This document shows, in pieces, positions 53,411 through 62,342 of a stretch of 64,000 nt of DNA. The position numbers were made by a program, and so were the translations under genes. Every line of letters starts with the position of its first letter. Position 1 is the first letter of the stretch. Source of the DNA: Arthrobacter sp. MMS18-M83 (GTDB lineage: Bacteria; Actinomycetota; Actinomycetes; Actinomycetales; Micrococcaceae); contig NZ_CP113343.1 of assembly GCF_026683955.1 (NCBI RefSeq), forward strand, positions 1,054,001 to 1,118,000, given 5' to 3'. The notes under the pieces are model-generated. The model saw nothing but the letters and a program-made list of their open reading frames with translations. It was not told the origin of the DNA and did no database searches.

Positions 53411-54811
53411 TCAGCGCAGGTATTGGAGCTGACTGAAGTGGCTGATGTAGCTATCCAAAAGCTCTTGCGCCACTCTGACCGAGTCCACCAAGGGGTTCAT
53501 GGCCAGCGCCTTGTAGGCCGAGCGCCGGGAACCGGTGAGCGCAGCGTCGATTGTGGCGCGTTCCACGGCCTTTGCGTTGATGACGAGTCCCCGGGCGTAG
53601 TCCGGCAAGGCCTTCGCCGGGAGCAAGCGGACTCCACCGGCATCCACCAAGCAGGGTGCCTCGACGACGGCGTCGGCGTCGAGCTCAGCCAAGGTGCCGT
53701 TATTTGGGACGTTCAGGATCAGGCGCGCAGTTTCCCCCTGGCTGATGGCCCGCATAATGCCCAGGGCAACGGTCTCGTAGCCGCCGGACACCAGGTCCGC
53801 GGCGTCGCGTTCGAAGGTACCGGCCGCGTCCCTGTTGCTCTGCATATACGTCTCTTCGCGATCCAGCTTGGTCTTCTCCCAGAGCCGCAGGGCAGCCTTC
53901 GAGGAAGGCTCCCGCAAAGTTGGCCCCGCACCGCCGTCGTTCGCTTCCCCTAGCCCGCCGTAAAACGACGATTGCTGCCGCGCCAAGTAAGCGCCGCGGC
54001 TGCTCGCGGCGCGTCGATCGGCGTCGAGCGCTTCGCGCGTGAAGTAGTAGTAGTGCAGATACTCGTTGGGAACCGCGCCAAGGGCCTGAATCCACGGCGC
54101 GCCGAACAACCGGCCCTCTTCAAAGGACTCGATGGCGTCCGGGTCGGCCAGGAGGCGCGGCAAGACGTCCTCACCGTCAACCACTAGCCCACGCAGCCAG
54201 CCCAGGTGGTTCAGCCCGATGTAGTCGATCCCCACGGATCCATCGCGGAAGGCCATGGCGCCGCGGTGGATTCCGGCCGCACTCAAGGCGCGCCGGGCCA
54301 GCCCCACCGGCGAATCGCAGATCCCCACCACTTTGCGGCCAAGGACTCCCATCATGACCTCGGTGATGACGCCCGCCGGATTGGTGAAGTTGATGAACCA
54401 GGCGTCCGAGGCATGCTTCTTCACCGCCTCGGCAATGTCCAGGACAACCGGAATGGTCCTGAGAGCGTAGGAAATTCCCCCGGCGCCCACGGTCTCCTGC
54501 CCGATGACCCCATGCTCGAGCGCAATCCGCTCATCGGCGGCGCGTCCCTCCAAACCACCTACCCGAATGGCGGAAAAGATGAAGTCCGTGCCCGGAAGCG
54601 CCTCCGACAACTCCGTGAACCTGCGGACTGCCGGCGCATCCGGCACCCCCTCGGCCATGTCGGCGAGGACCCTGGCCATCACGCCTAGGCGCGCGGGGTC
54701 GGCGTCGAACAGCCTGAGTTCCGTGACGCGGCCCGGTTCATAGTCCGCCAGCAGTGCCGAATAGACCAAGGGAACCCGGAATCCCCCGCCGCCCAGGATG
54801 GTGAGGATCAT
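53411..54811 (-). CDS. GH4-family 6-phospho-beta-glucosidase
   Basis: A 466-residue NAD- and metal-dependent glycosidase. The Rossmann start is ILTILGGGGFRVPLVYSAL, the metal cysteine is in VGICDSPVGL, the metal histidine is in GLNHLGWLRG, and NFTNPAGVITE is the family asparagine loop. Phospho-beta-glucosidase is the best fit, alpha-type less so. No PTS genes are adjacent, so the phosphorylated substrate source is not visible here. Confidence 0.9.
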   Translation of the reverse strand: MILTILGGGGFRVPLVYSALLADYEPGRVTELRLFDADPARLGVMARVLADMAEGVPDAPAVRRFTELSEALPGTDFIFSAIRVGGLEGRAADERIALEHGVIGQETVGAGGISYALRTIPVVLDIAEAVKKHASDAWFINFTNPAGVITEVMMGVLGRKVVGICDSPVGLARRALSAAGIHRGAMAFRDGSVGIDYIGLNHLGWLRGLVVDGEDVLPRLLADPDAIESFEEGRLFGAPWIQALGAVPNEYLHYYYFTREALDADRRAASSRGAYLARQQSSFYGGLGEANDGGAGPTLREPSSKAALRLWEKTKLDREETYMQSNRDAAGTFERDAADLVSGGYETVALGIMRAISQGETARLILNVPNNGTLAELDADAVVEAPCLVDAGGVRLLPAKALPDYARGLVINAKAVERATIDAALTGSRRSAYKALAMNPLVDSVRVAQELLDSYISHFSQLQYLR

Positions 54812-54817
54812 CGGAAC

Positions 54818-56013
54818 TCAGAGCCCCGCGGCGGCGCGGCTCTTCACGAAGGCCTGGACACACGCCTCGACGTCCTCGGAGCTGTGCGCTGCCGAGAGCT
54901 GCACACGGATCCGGGCGGCTCCCTTGGGTACCACGGGATAACTGAATGCCGTGACGAAGACTCCGTGGTGGAGCATTTCGTCGGCTACCTTCGCGGCCAC
55001 CACGGCGTCGCCGAACATCACCGGAATGATGGCATGTTCGCCGTCGAGGAGTTCGAAGCCTTCCTCGCTCATGCGACGGCGGAACAGGGCGGCGTTGTCA
55101 AAGAGCCTGGAGCGGAGCTCGCCGGAGCCCTGGACGAGTTCAATGGCCTTGATGGTGGCTGCAACGATTGCCGGCGCCAAGGAGTTGGAGAACAGGTACG
55201 GGCGGGCCTTCTGACGCAGCATGGCGACGATTTCGCGGCGGCCGGAAACGTAACCGCCGGAAGCGCCGCCGAGGGCCTTGCCGAACGTGCCGGTGTAAAT
55301 ATCGACCCTGCCGGAGACGCCTGCGTGTTCCGGGGTTCCGGCGCCGGTGGCTCCCATGAAGCCGACGGCGTGGGAGTCGTCCACCATGACCAGTGCGTCG
55401 TGCTTTTCCGCGAGATCGCAGACGGCCGCAAGCGGGGCGAGGTAACCGTCCATGGAGAAGACCCCGTCCGTCACAATGATCTTGCGGCGGGAACCCGCGG
55501 CCTCAAGCAGTTTGGCTTCGAGATCGGCCATGTCCCGGTTGGCGTAGCGGAAGCGCTTGGCCTTGCTGAGCCGGATGCCGTCGATGATGGAGGCGTGGTT
55601 CAGGGAATCCGAGATGATGGCGTCCTCAGGCCCGAACAGGGACTCGAACACTCCCCGTTGGCGTCGAAACAGCTGGAGAACAGGATGGTGTCCTCGGTTC
55701 CCAGGAACTCGGAGACCCGGGCTTCCAGCTCAAGGTGCAGGTCCTGGGTGCCACAGATGAAACGGACGGAGGCCATGCCGAAGCCGCGCTCGTCCATGGC
55801 GGCCTTGGCGGCGGCAATGATGTCCGGGTGGTCCGCCAGTCCAAGGTAGTTGTTGGCGCAGAAGTTCAAGACGGTATTGGCGGGCTGGCCGAGCTGGCCG
55901 GCCGAGATGTGGCTGGCCTGCGGCGAGTCAATGTGGCGTTCGGTCTTGAAGAGTCCCGCAGCGCGGATCTCTTCCAGCTCGCCCTGCAGCTGGTCTTTGA
56001 TGCTTGAGTACAT
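54818..56013 (-). pseudogene. kbl: 2-amino-3-ketobutyrate CoA ligase, frameshifted
   Basis: The N-terminal part ([20 protein letters not shown]... to CFDANG) and the C-terminal part ([20 protein letters not shown]... to the stop at 54818) together make a normal Kbl of about 398 residues. They are in different frames, joined at a G4 run near 55657-55661; one extra G gives [13 protein letters not shown]. The PLP lysine in [15 protein letters not shown] is intact. Kbl cleaves 2-amino-3-ketobutyrate to glycine and acetyl-CoA after Tdh. The break may be true inactivation or a sequencing error; intact neighbour tdh favours error. Confidence 0.85.
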
Positions 56014-56057
56014 TGGTGGCTCCTGGTACTGGGTCTTGGGGAGGACTTTACGGCGTC

Positions 56058-57104
56058 TTAGATTTCGGTCCAGTCGAGGACTACCTTGCCGCCTGAGCCG
56101 GCACGAGCGATCTCGAAGCCCTTTTCCCAGTCGGTAGCGGACAGCTTGTCCGTCACGACGGCGGAAATGTTGCGGTGCAGTATGGGATTGGAGGACAGCA
56201 TGGCACTCATGGCGTACCAGGTCTCGTACATCTCGCGGCCGTAGATGCCCTTGAGGGTCAGCATGTGGGTGACCACTTTGGCCCAGTCGATGTCGATGGA
56301 CTGGCTGGGCAAGCCAAGCATGGCGATGCGTCCGCCGTGGTTCATGTTGTTGATCATCTCAGGCAGGGCCGTGGGATGCCCGGACATTTCCAGGCCGATG
56401 TCGAATCCTTCGCGCATGCCAAGCTCGCGCTGGGCATCCTTGACGCGCATTTTGGAGACATCCACGGCGAGGTCAACGCCCATCTTCCGGGCCAGCTCAA
56501 GCCGCGGGGCGGACACGTCAGTGATGGCAATCTTGCGGGCACCGGCGTGGCGCGCGACGGCGATTGCCATGAGTCCGATGGGTCCCGCACCGGTGATGAG
56601 CACATCCTCGCCGACCAGCGGGAAGCTCAGGGCGGTGTGGACGGCGTTGCCGAAGGGGTCGAAGATGGCGCCGAGCTCCGGGGTGACGGAGGGATCGTGG
56701 TGGACCCAGACATTGGTCTCCGGGATGACGACGTATTCGGCGAAGGCGCCATCCCGCTGCACGCCGACGGACACCGTGTGGATGCACATCTGCCGGCGCC
56801 CGGCGCGGCAATTGCGGCAGATTCCGCAGACCACGTGGCCTTCACCGGAAACGCGGTCGCCGACCTTGACGTCGCGGACGTCCTCTCCCACGGCCACCAC
56901 TTCGCCGTAGAACTCGTGGCCCGCAATCAGCGGCGCCTCGATGATGCCCTGTGCCCAGGCGTCCCAGGACTGGATGTGCAGGTCCGTTCCGCAAATACCG
57001 GTAGTCATGACGCGGATCTTGACGTCGCTGGGGCCGGCCTCCGGCTCGGGACGTTCGACGAGTTCAAAACCGGCGTGTGCTCCGGACTTGTAGAGAGCCT
57101 TCAT
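56058..57104 (-). CDS. tdh: L-threonine 3-dehydrogenase
   Basis: A 348-residue zinc alcohol dehydrogenase-family enzyme that oxidizes L-threonine to 2-amino-3-ketobutyrate. Catalytic zinc ligands are in [13 protein letters not shown] and GHEFYGEV, the structural zinc cysteines in [15 protein letters not shown], and the NAD fold in [15 protein letters not shown] 57104 (MKALYKSG) has AGGAAG upstream. It is in an operon with kbl, 44 bases apart, with a divergent LysR gene. Confidence 0.95.
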   Translation of the reverse strand: MKALYKSGAHAGFELVERPEPEAGPSDVKIRVMTTGICGTDLHIQSWDAWAQGIIEAPLIAGHEFYGEVVAVGEDVRDVKVGDRVSGEGHVVCGICRNCRAGRRQMCIHTVSVGVQRDGAFAEYVVIPETNVWVHHDPSVTPELGAIFDPFGNAVHTALSFPLVGEDVLITGAGPIGLMAIAVARHAGARKIAITDVSAPRLELARKMGVDLAVDVSKMRVKDAQRELGMREGFDIGLEMSGHPTALPEMINNMNHGGRIAMLGLPSQSIDIDWAKVVTHMLTLKGIYGREMYETWYAMSAMLSSNPILHRNISAVVTDKLSATDWEKGFEIARAGSGGKVVLDWTEI

Positions 57105-57203
57105 GGGTCTTCCTAACTCAGGGGGTGGGCCGTTTGTGTGCCGTTTCACTTCATTGAAGCCCCACGAACGGTTTAGCACAACTAGGTTTTTCTCAATCAA
57201 CGA

Positions 57204-57219
57204 TTTAGCATTTACTAAA
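57204..57219. promoter_or_regulatory. TTTAG-N6-CTAAA inverted repeat at the lysR start
   Basis: TTTAG at 57204-57208 and CTAAA at 57215-57219 form an inverted repeat that ends on the A of the LysR gene ATG. A related GTTTAG lies at 57169-57174. Binding here by the regulator would repress its own gene and could govern the divergent tdh-kbl operon, as LysR-type proteins often do. Confidence 0.4.
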
Positions 57220-58150
57220 TGGAAGTACACCAGCTCCAGATGCTCAGGGAACTAGGAGATCTCGGCAGTGTCAAGGCCGTAGCAGAGACCCTCATGGTCA
57301 CACCGTCTGCCGTCTCCCAACAGCTCGCGCTCCTGCAGAAGTCCGTCGACGTGCCCCTGACGCGCAAGGAGGGCCGGGCCTTGGTGCTCACGGATGCGGG
57401 CAGGGTTCTCGCCGACGCCGGAGCCGCCGTCGTGAACGCGCTCGCCGACGCCCGGGCTGCGATCGGCGCTTACCACGACTCCCCGGGTGCCACCGTGACC
57501 GTGAGCGCCTTCCACAGTGCGGGGCAGGCCCTGTTCGCTCCGCTTGCGGCCTTGCTCGCCACTGCCGGCAGCGCGGGTGCGGAACGCGGCGTCCCCCGCT
57601 TGAAACTCGCCGACGAGGACGTCGCACAAGAGGACTTTCCCGGACTCGCGGCGCGGTACGACCTCGTCCTCGCGCATCGGATGGAGAACAGTCCGGAGTG
57701 GCCCACCGACAAGGTGGCTGTGATCCCGCTCGCCGACGAACCGCTCGACGTCGCGTTGCCCGCCGGGCACCCGCTAGCCGCACGCCGCGAACTCAGGCCG
57801 GCCGACGTCGTCGGGCAGACTTGGGTGACCAGCCGCGCAGGCTACTCCCCCGCAGACGTGCTGGCCGCCGTCGTCGCCGTCAGCGGGCGCCCCGCGGACG
57901 TCCTCCACCGCATCAACGACTACTCCACAGTGGCCTCGCTCGTGGCAGCCGGTGGGGCGATTGGTTTGCTCCCCGGTTCACTGCCCGGCGCGTGCTGGAT
58001 GCGGGGGTGGTCCTGCGTCCGCTGGCCGGGGTCAATTCCGTGCGGAAAATCGACATCCTGGCAAGGCCGGAAACCCTGAAGCGGAAATCGGTCATAACGG
58101 TCTGCGAAGCGCTCCAGACCGTCATGACCGAACTCGCCGGGTCTACTTAG
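57219..58150 (+). pseudogene. LysR-family regulator, frameshifted near its C-terminus
   Basis: The LysR HTH is residues 1-60 ([34 protein letters not shown]) and the effector domain follows. The frame is lost at a C4 run near 57971-57974; the original frame ends at 58079 with a non-conserved tail. One added C gives GLLPRFTARRVLDAGVVLRP, then VNSVRKIDILARPETLKRKS and a stop at 58150, for 310 residues. As divergent neighbour of tdh-kbl it is the likely regulator of threonine breakdown. Real decay and sequencing error are both open. Confidence 0.8.
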
Positions 58151-58210
58151 CCCAACTGGCAGGCAGTTGTTGTCGTTATGAGGCCGTATAACGACAACAA
58201 CTGCGTGGGC
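58151..58210. repeat. 67-bp palindromic repeat, copy 3 (shortened)
   Basis: It begins on the base after the restored LysR stop, CCCAACTGGCAGGCAG, with arms GTTGTTGTCGTTAT and ATAACGACAACAAC and end GCGTGGGC. The outer right arm is missing some bases compared with copies 1 and 2. It lies between convergent genes. Confidence 0.85.
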
Positions 58211-58264
58211 CCACGCCGCCAGGGTTCCCTGGCCGAGCTTGCGAGGCAAGGGTGGTGGTGGGGA

Positions 58265-59452
58265 TTACTTGGGCACCAAGGCAGGCTGGCCGGCTTCGAA
58301 ATACTCCACGAGGTCCTGTGGCAGGGCCGGAATTTCGCGGGCGGAACCGTCGCCGCGCAACGACTCTGTGGCCAGGACGCCGGCCGCGACGGCCTGGCGG
58401 GCCGCAATCGGGTTGGTCTGGGTCTGTCCACCCTCTGCCGCGAAGCGGAGGAATTCGGCGATCAGGCGTGGATCGGCGCCGCCGTGGCCGCCTTCGCCGT
58501 CCCGGATCACGATCACGTCATCGGGCTCCGCGAAACCCTGCGTCCGCGTGGTCCAGACCTTGATCAGTTCGCCGGGACCGTCTCCGAAGTTCTCGATCCT
58601 GCCCTTCGTCCCGATCACGGTGTAGTTTCGCCAGTAATCCGGCGTGAAATGGCACTGCTGGTAGGACGCCAGAACACCGTTGTCGAGGACCATGTTCATC
58701 ATGGAAATATCCTCGACGTCGATGGCCTCCGCGAGGTCCTGCTGCTCGGTTGGCGGCCAGTTGTCGATCGAAAACCAGTCACCCATGCGCTTGCCGCTGT
58801 TGTCGCTGCGCCCCGACACCGAGCCGTAGACGGCCAAATCCCCGACGGCGGACACGCGCCTGGTGTACCCCTTGGCGAGCCAGTGGATGACGTCGATGTC
58901 ATGCGCCCCCTTCTGCAGCAAAAGCGAGGTGACGTTCTTGCGCTCGGAGTGCCAGTCCTTGAAGTAGTAGTCTCCGCCGTGGCCCACGAAGTGCCGACAC
59001 CACACGGCCTTGACCTCGCCGATCCTGCCTTCCTCAATGAGCTCGCGCATTTGGACCACCACGGGCATGTGCCGCATGTTGTGGCCGACGTAGAGCCTAG
59101 TGCCGGTTTCGTGCGCGGTCCGCAGGGTCCGGTCCGCGGCCTCGATGGTGATGTCAAGGGGCTTCTCGCAGAAAGTCGGGATTCCTGCCTTGAGGGTACG
59201 GACCGCGACGGCGGCGTGCTGGTTGTCCGGAGTCAGGACCAGGACGGCGTCGATGCCGCTGTTCAGGAGCTCCTCGAGATCGGCCGTAACGCGGGCCGTG
59301 GGGATCCGTTCGGCCGCATCCGCGCGGCCACGTTCGCTCGTGTCGCACACAATGGTGACTTCCGAGCCTTGGCCCGGCTTATGCGCGTGGCGCCACAGCC
59401 CCGAGCGCAGGCCGAAGCCCACCAAGCCAATCTTCATGTCAACCGTTTCCAT
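58265..59452 (-). CDS. Gfo/Idh/MocA-family oxidoreductase
   Basis: A 395-residue NAD(P)-dependent sugar dehydrogenase. The Rossmann start is KIGLVGFGLRSGLW, the EKP motif is in FCEKPLDI, and the catalytic histidine-containing segment is LLQKGAHDIDVIHW. ATG 59452 is chosen; ATG 59437 is in frame. It follows the LacI gene and the ABC sugar genes on the same strand and probably oxidizes the imported sugar or sugar acid. Confidence 0.85.
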   Translation of the reverse strand: METVDMKIGLVGFGLRSGLWRHAHKPGQGSEVTIVCDTSERGRADAAERIPTARVTADLEELLNSGIDAVLVLTPDNQHAAVAVRTLKAGIPTFCEKPLDITIEAADRTLRTAHETGTRLYVGHNMRHMPVVVQMRELIEEGRIGEVKAVWCRHFVGHGGDYYFKDWHSERKNVTSLLLQKGAHDIDVIHWLAKGYTRRVSAVGDLAVYGSVSGRSDNSGKRMGDWFSIDNWPPTEQQDLAEAIDVEDISMMNMVLDNGVLASYQQCHFTPDYWRNYTVIGTKGRIENFGDGPGELIKVWTTRTQGFAEPDDVIVIRDGEGGHGGADPRLIAEFLRFAAEGGQTQTNPIAARQAVAAGVLATESLRGDGSAREIPALPQDLVEYFEAGQPALVPK

Positions 59453-59478
59453 TTGCTGGTGAATCCTTCTGTTGGTTC

Positions 59479-60537
59479 TCAAAAAAGTCGTGTTGTGGAA
59501 GTTCGATGCGGTGCCGATTCCCGCACGAACAATTGCCACGGGAAGTCCATGACCGTAGGACCGGAAGCTGCTCCGCCGCGGGAAGCACCGCCGTCGACGG
59601 CTCGTTTCAGGAGAAGCCGCGCAATCCGGTCGAAGAAGTCCACCGGACCCACTGTGCTGAGGGAGGGCGACATCCGCTCGCCCTCAATGGTGTTGCCGAC
59701 ACCGATGATGTCCACGTCCAGGCCGACGGTCAGTCCAAGGCGCTGTGCGGCGTTGATGGCACTGACGGCGGCAAAGTCCGTCACCGCGTAGACCGCGGTG
59801 GGCCTGTCCTTCAGGCTGAGCAGGCGCATGGTAGCGGCATAGGCACCGAGCGTGGTGCCGTCGAAGGTTCCCACGAAGTCCTCGTTCAAGGGGATACCGG
59901 CCTCTTCCAGCGCCGAGGTGTAGGCGCGGTACCGCGGGCCGCCCAAGGGCCGCCCGGCACCCGAGGGCACCAGGCACGCCACCTCGCGGTGGCCGTTCAG
60001 GAGATGCTCCACGGCAAGCTTGCAGCCGGGACCAGCAACGGATCGAATGACATCGAAACCGGCAGGCTCGAGGACCTCGTCGAAAACCACCAGGGTGGTG
60101 CCGCGTCCGGCCAGTTCCTCGAGGACGCCCCGGTCCTGTTCGCGTACGGCGTCAACGAACACTGCGTCGGCGTCATGGCTTTGCAGGACCCTGGCCCAAT
60201 CTGCGTCGCCGAGGATCAGGGGTGTGATGCCCAGGGGGGCGGCGGCTCGCTGCACGGCTTCGATCACGGACAAGGACCACGGATCGGAGAGCATTGTCAG
60301 GGAGAGAATGACCGTGTTGGTCCTTCCGGTACGGATGGCCCGGGCCGCCTGGTTGGGGTGGTAGCCGAGCCGTTCAGCGGCCGACTTCACCCTCTCCACG
60401 GTGGAATCGGACACGCCGGGCCCGCCCTCGCCCCTGCGTCCTGACATCACATAGGACACCGTGGCCGTGGAGACCCCTGCCTCCGCCGCAACCATGCGGA
60501 TAGTGGGACGCACTCCGGCGCCCGTGGCCTTGACCAT
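59479..60537 (-). CDS. LacI-family transcriptional regulator
   Basis: A 352-residue repressor. The LacI HTH is PTIRMVAAEAGVSTATVSYV, then hinge helix residues GYHPNQAARAIRTGRTN, then a periplasmic-binding-protein-like sugar domain. The protein lies between the binding-protein gene and the Gfo/Idh gene. It should control this transport and oxidation cluster; no clear 14-16-bp LacI operator is evident nearby. Confidence 0.93.
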   Translation of the reverse strand: MVKATGAGVRPTIRMVAAEAGVSTATVSYVMSGRRGEGGPGVSDSTVERVKSAAERLGYHPNQAARAIRTGRTNTVILSLTMLSDPWSLSVIEAVQRAAAPLGITPLILGDADWARVLQSHDADAVFVDAVREQDRGVLEELAGRGTTLVVFDEVLEPAGFDVIRSVAGPGCKLAVEHLLNGHREVACLVPSGAGRPLGGPRYRAYTSALEEAGIPLNEDFVGTFDGTTLGAYAATMRLLSLKDRPTAVYAVTDFAAVSAINAAQRLGLTVGLDVDIIGVGNTIEGERMSPSLSTVGPVDFFDRIARLLLKRAVDGGASRGGAASGPTVMDFPWQLFVRESAPHRTSTTRLF

Positions 60538-60552
60538 GTCTCCCCTTCTTCG

Positions 60553-60580
60553 GCGGTGGCGGCACGTGTGCCGCCACCGC
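60553..60580. repeat. perfect 13-bp-arm palindrome between binding protein and lacI genes
   Basis: GCGGTGGCGGCAC and GTGCCGCCACCGC are perfectly complementary around GT. It lies past the binding-protein stop and 16 bases before the LacI start on the minus strand. Without a T-run it may act as an mRNA-stabilising or attenuating hairpin that lowers regulator expression relative to the binding protein. Confidence 0.6.
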
Positions 60581-60608
60581 TGGCGATCATTCTAGAAGTG
60601 TGGCCCCG

Positions 60609-62273
60609 TCAGGCGCCGAAGACCGGGACGTCGGACGGCAATGCCGCCTGGTACTCGTCCCGGATCTTGTCGCCGCCGTCGGACTTCCAGCGCTTCAGCG
60701 CGTCCTTCAATTCGTCCATCTTGGCGCGTCCGGTGATGATGTCCACCACCTTGTCCCGGAATGGCGCCTGGATTTTCGCCCCGACCTTGGAGTTGGTGTC
60801 CGAGTAGGTGCCGTTGGTCGGATTGCGCCACGCCAGGTCCAGGAGTTTCTGCTCCTGCTGGATGATGTACTTGGTGTCCTCGTCGAAGCCCGGGTTGAAG
60901 ATGACGTTTTCGGGGCTCGACATGATGTTCAACGCCGAGGCAAGTCCGGGGATGTTGGTATTTCCGGACTCGGTCATCTGCGGGCTGCCCTTCTGGTCCA
61001 GGGTGTAGTCCTTGCCGAGCTCGCCGTAGTTCTTCTGCATGTACTCGACGGTGCCGAACGGGGCGGACAAGTAGTTGATCAGGGACAGCAGTTCGCGGAT
61101 CTTGCTTTCGTCTGCCTTCTTGAATGGCGTGAATCCGACCGTGCCATAGCCCATGTCGTACGTCGGCTTGGCTTTTCCGTCCGCGCTGAACGGCACCAGG
61201 ATGTCGAACTTCGCCGTTTCGCTCAGGGCCCGGTACTGGCGCATGCCGTGCGGACCGACGATGACCTGTGCGCCGACTGTGCCGTTGACCACCCGGTTGC
61301 GGATGTCCGTGGCTTTCGTGTCCGGGTAGAAGACTCCAGCGGCAAACATCTTCGCGGTGAACTCGACGCCGGCCGCGTAGGCATCCGTTTCATACAGATG
61401 CTTCAGGGTCCGGTCCTTGCCCACGGCCCAACCGTTCGGGGCGCCGAACCACTCGGCGACCATGTGCAGGGCATTGATGTACGCCGGTTCAAGGGCGTAA
61501 CGCTGCTCCCCCGGACGCGTGATTTCCTTGGCTTTCGCCAGGAACTCCTCCGCATTGCCGGCGTTGAATCCGCCTACTTTGTCCCAGGTTGCGTGGTTGC
61601 CGAGGTAGACCTGGCCGAAGGGAGTGCTCGGGATCGGAGCACCCCAGATCTTGCCGTTCACGACGGCGGTCTTCCAGGAGTCCGGCTTGAGCGCCGCGAG
61701 GTTGGGGTACTCAAGCACCGCATCGCCGGAGAGGTGCTTGGTGAGGTCCTGGAACTTGGCTTCGAGCATCGGACCGACATTGGGGATTCCCTGGTTCGGC
61801 GGAACCCACATCATGTCCGGGAGATCGTTGCTGGCCAGGACGGTGGCGAACTTGGCGGGGTAGCCGTCACCGATGTCCTCGGCAATCTGCAGCTCCAGGT
61901 CTCCGCCGAGCTTGGCATTGAGGCGTTGCCAGAAGGCGTTGTCCCTCATGCCCGGGCTCATCGTGTCGAAGGTCTCCGTCAGGCCGGTGACCTTGCCCTT
62001 GAGCGGGGCGGAGGTGACGGATTGCACCGGTGTGGGGAGCTTGAAGTAGGCGGACTGCAAGCCCTTGGCGTTGCCAGGGAGGTCCGGGGTCAGGCCGGTG
62101 AACTCCTTGTACGTCGGCAGTTTGACGGAAGCAGAGGCAGCGGCGCCCCCGTTTCCGGCCCCGCCGGCTCCCCCGCCACAAGCGGCGAGCCCAACGGTAG
62201 CGACGCTCAACCCGGCGAGGCCGAGGAATCCGCGCCGGCTGACGCCGGAAGTGCCTGGGATGGTACTGGTCAT
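60609..62273 (-). CDS. sugar ABC transporter substrate-binding lipoprotein
   Basis: A 554-residue extracellular binding protein. The N-terminus has a twin-arginine motif SRRGFLGLAG and a lipobox LAAC, so it is exported by Tat and lipid-anchored. The large type-1 sugar-binding fold (as in LipO-like family 1 proteins) follows, with GGGAGGAGNGG as a flexible linker. It feeds the two permeases encoded upstream. The ligand is an unknown oligosaccharide or sugar. Confidence 0.9.
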   Translation of the reverse strand: MTSTIPGTSGVSRRGFLGLAGLSVATVGLAACGGGAGGAGNGGAAASASVKLPTYKEFTGLTPDLPGNAKGLQSAYFKLPTPVQSVTSAPLKGKVTGLTETFDTMSPGMRDNAFWQRLNAKLGGDLELQIAEDIGDGYPAKFATVLASNDLPDMMWVPPNQGIPNVGPMLEAKFQDLTKHLSGDAVLEYPNLAALKPDSWKTAVVNGKIWGAPIPSTPFGQVYLGNHATWDKVGGFNAGNAEEFLAKAKEITRPGEQRYALEPAYINALHMVAEWFGAPNGWAVGKDRTLKHLYETDAYAAGVEFTAKMFAAGVFYPDTKATDIRNRVVNGTVGAQVIVGPHGMRQYRALSETAKFDILVPFSADGKAKPTYDMGYGTVGFTPFKKADESKIRELLSLINYLSAPFGTVEYMQKNYGELGKDYTLDQKGSPQMTESGNTNIPGLASALNIMSSPENVIFNPGFDEDTKYIIQQEQKLLDLAWRNPTNGTYSDTNSKVGAKIQAPFRDKVVDIITGRAKMDELKDALKRWKSDGGDKIRDEYQAALPSDVPVFGA

Positions 62274-62342
62274 GGCAGAACCCTTTCTGAGGTGGTGTGG
62301 GTGGTGCAGTGTGGTGGTTTGGCTGGCGCCAGGCTCGCGGCG

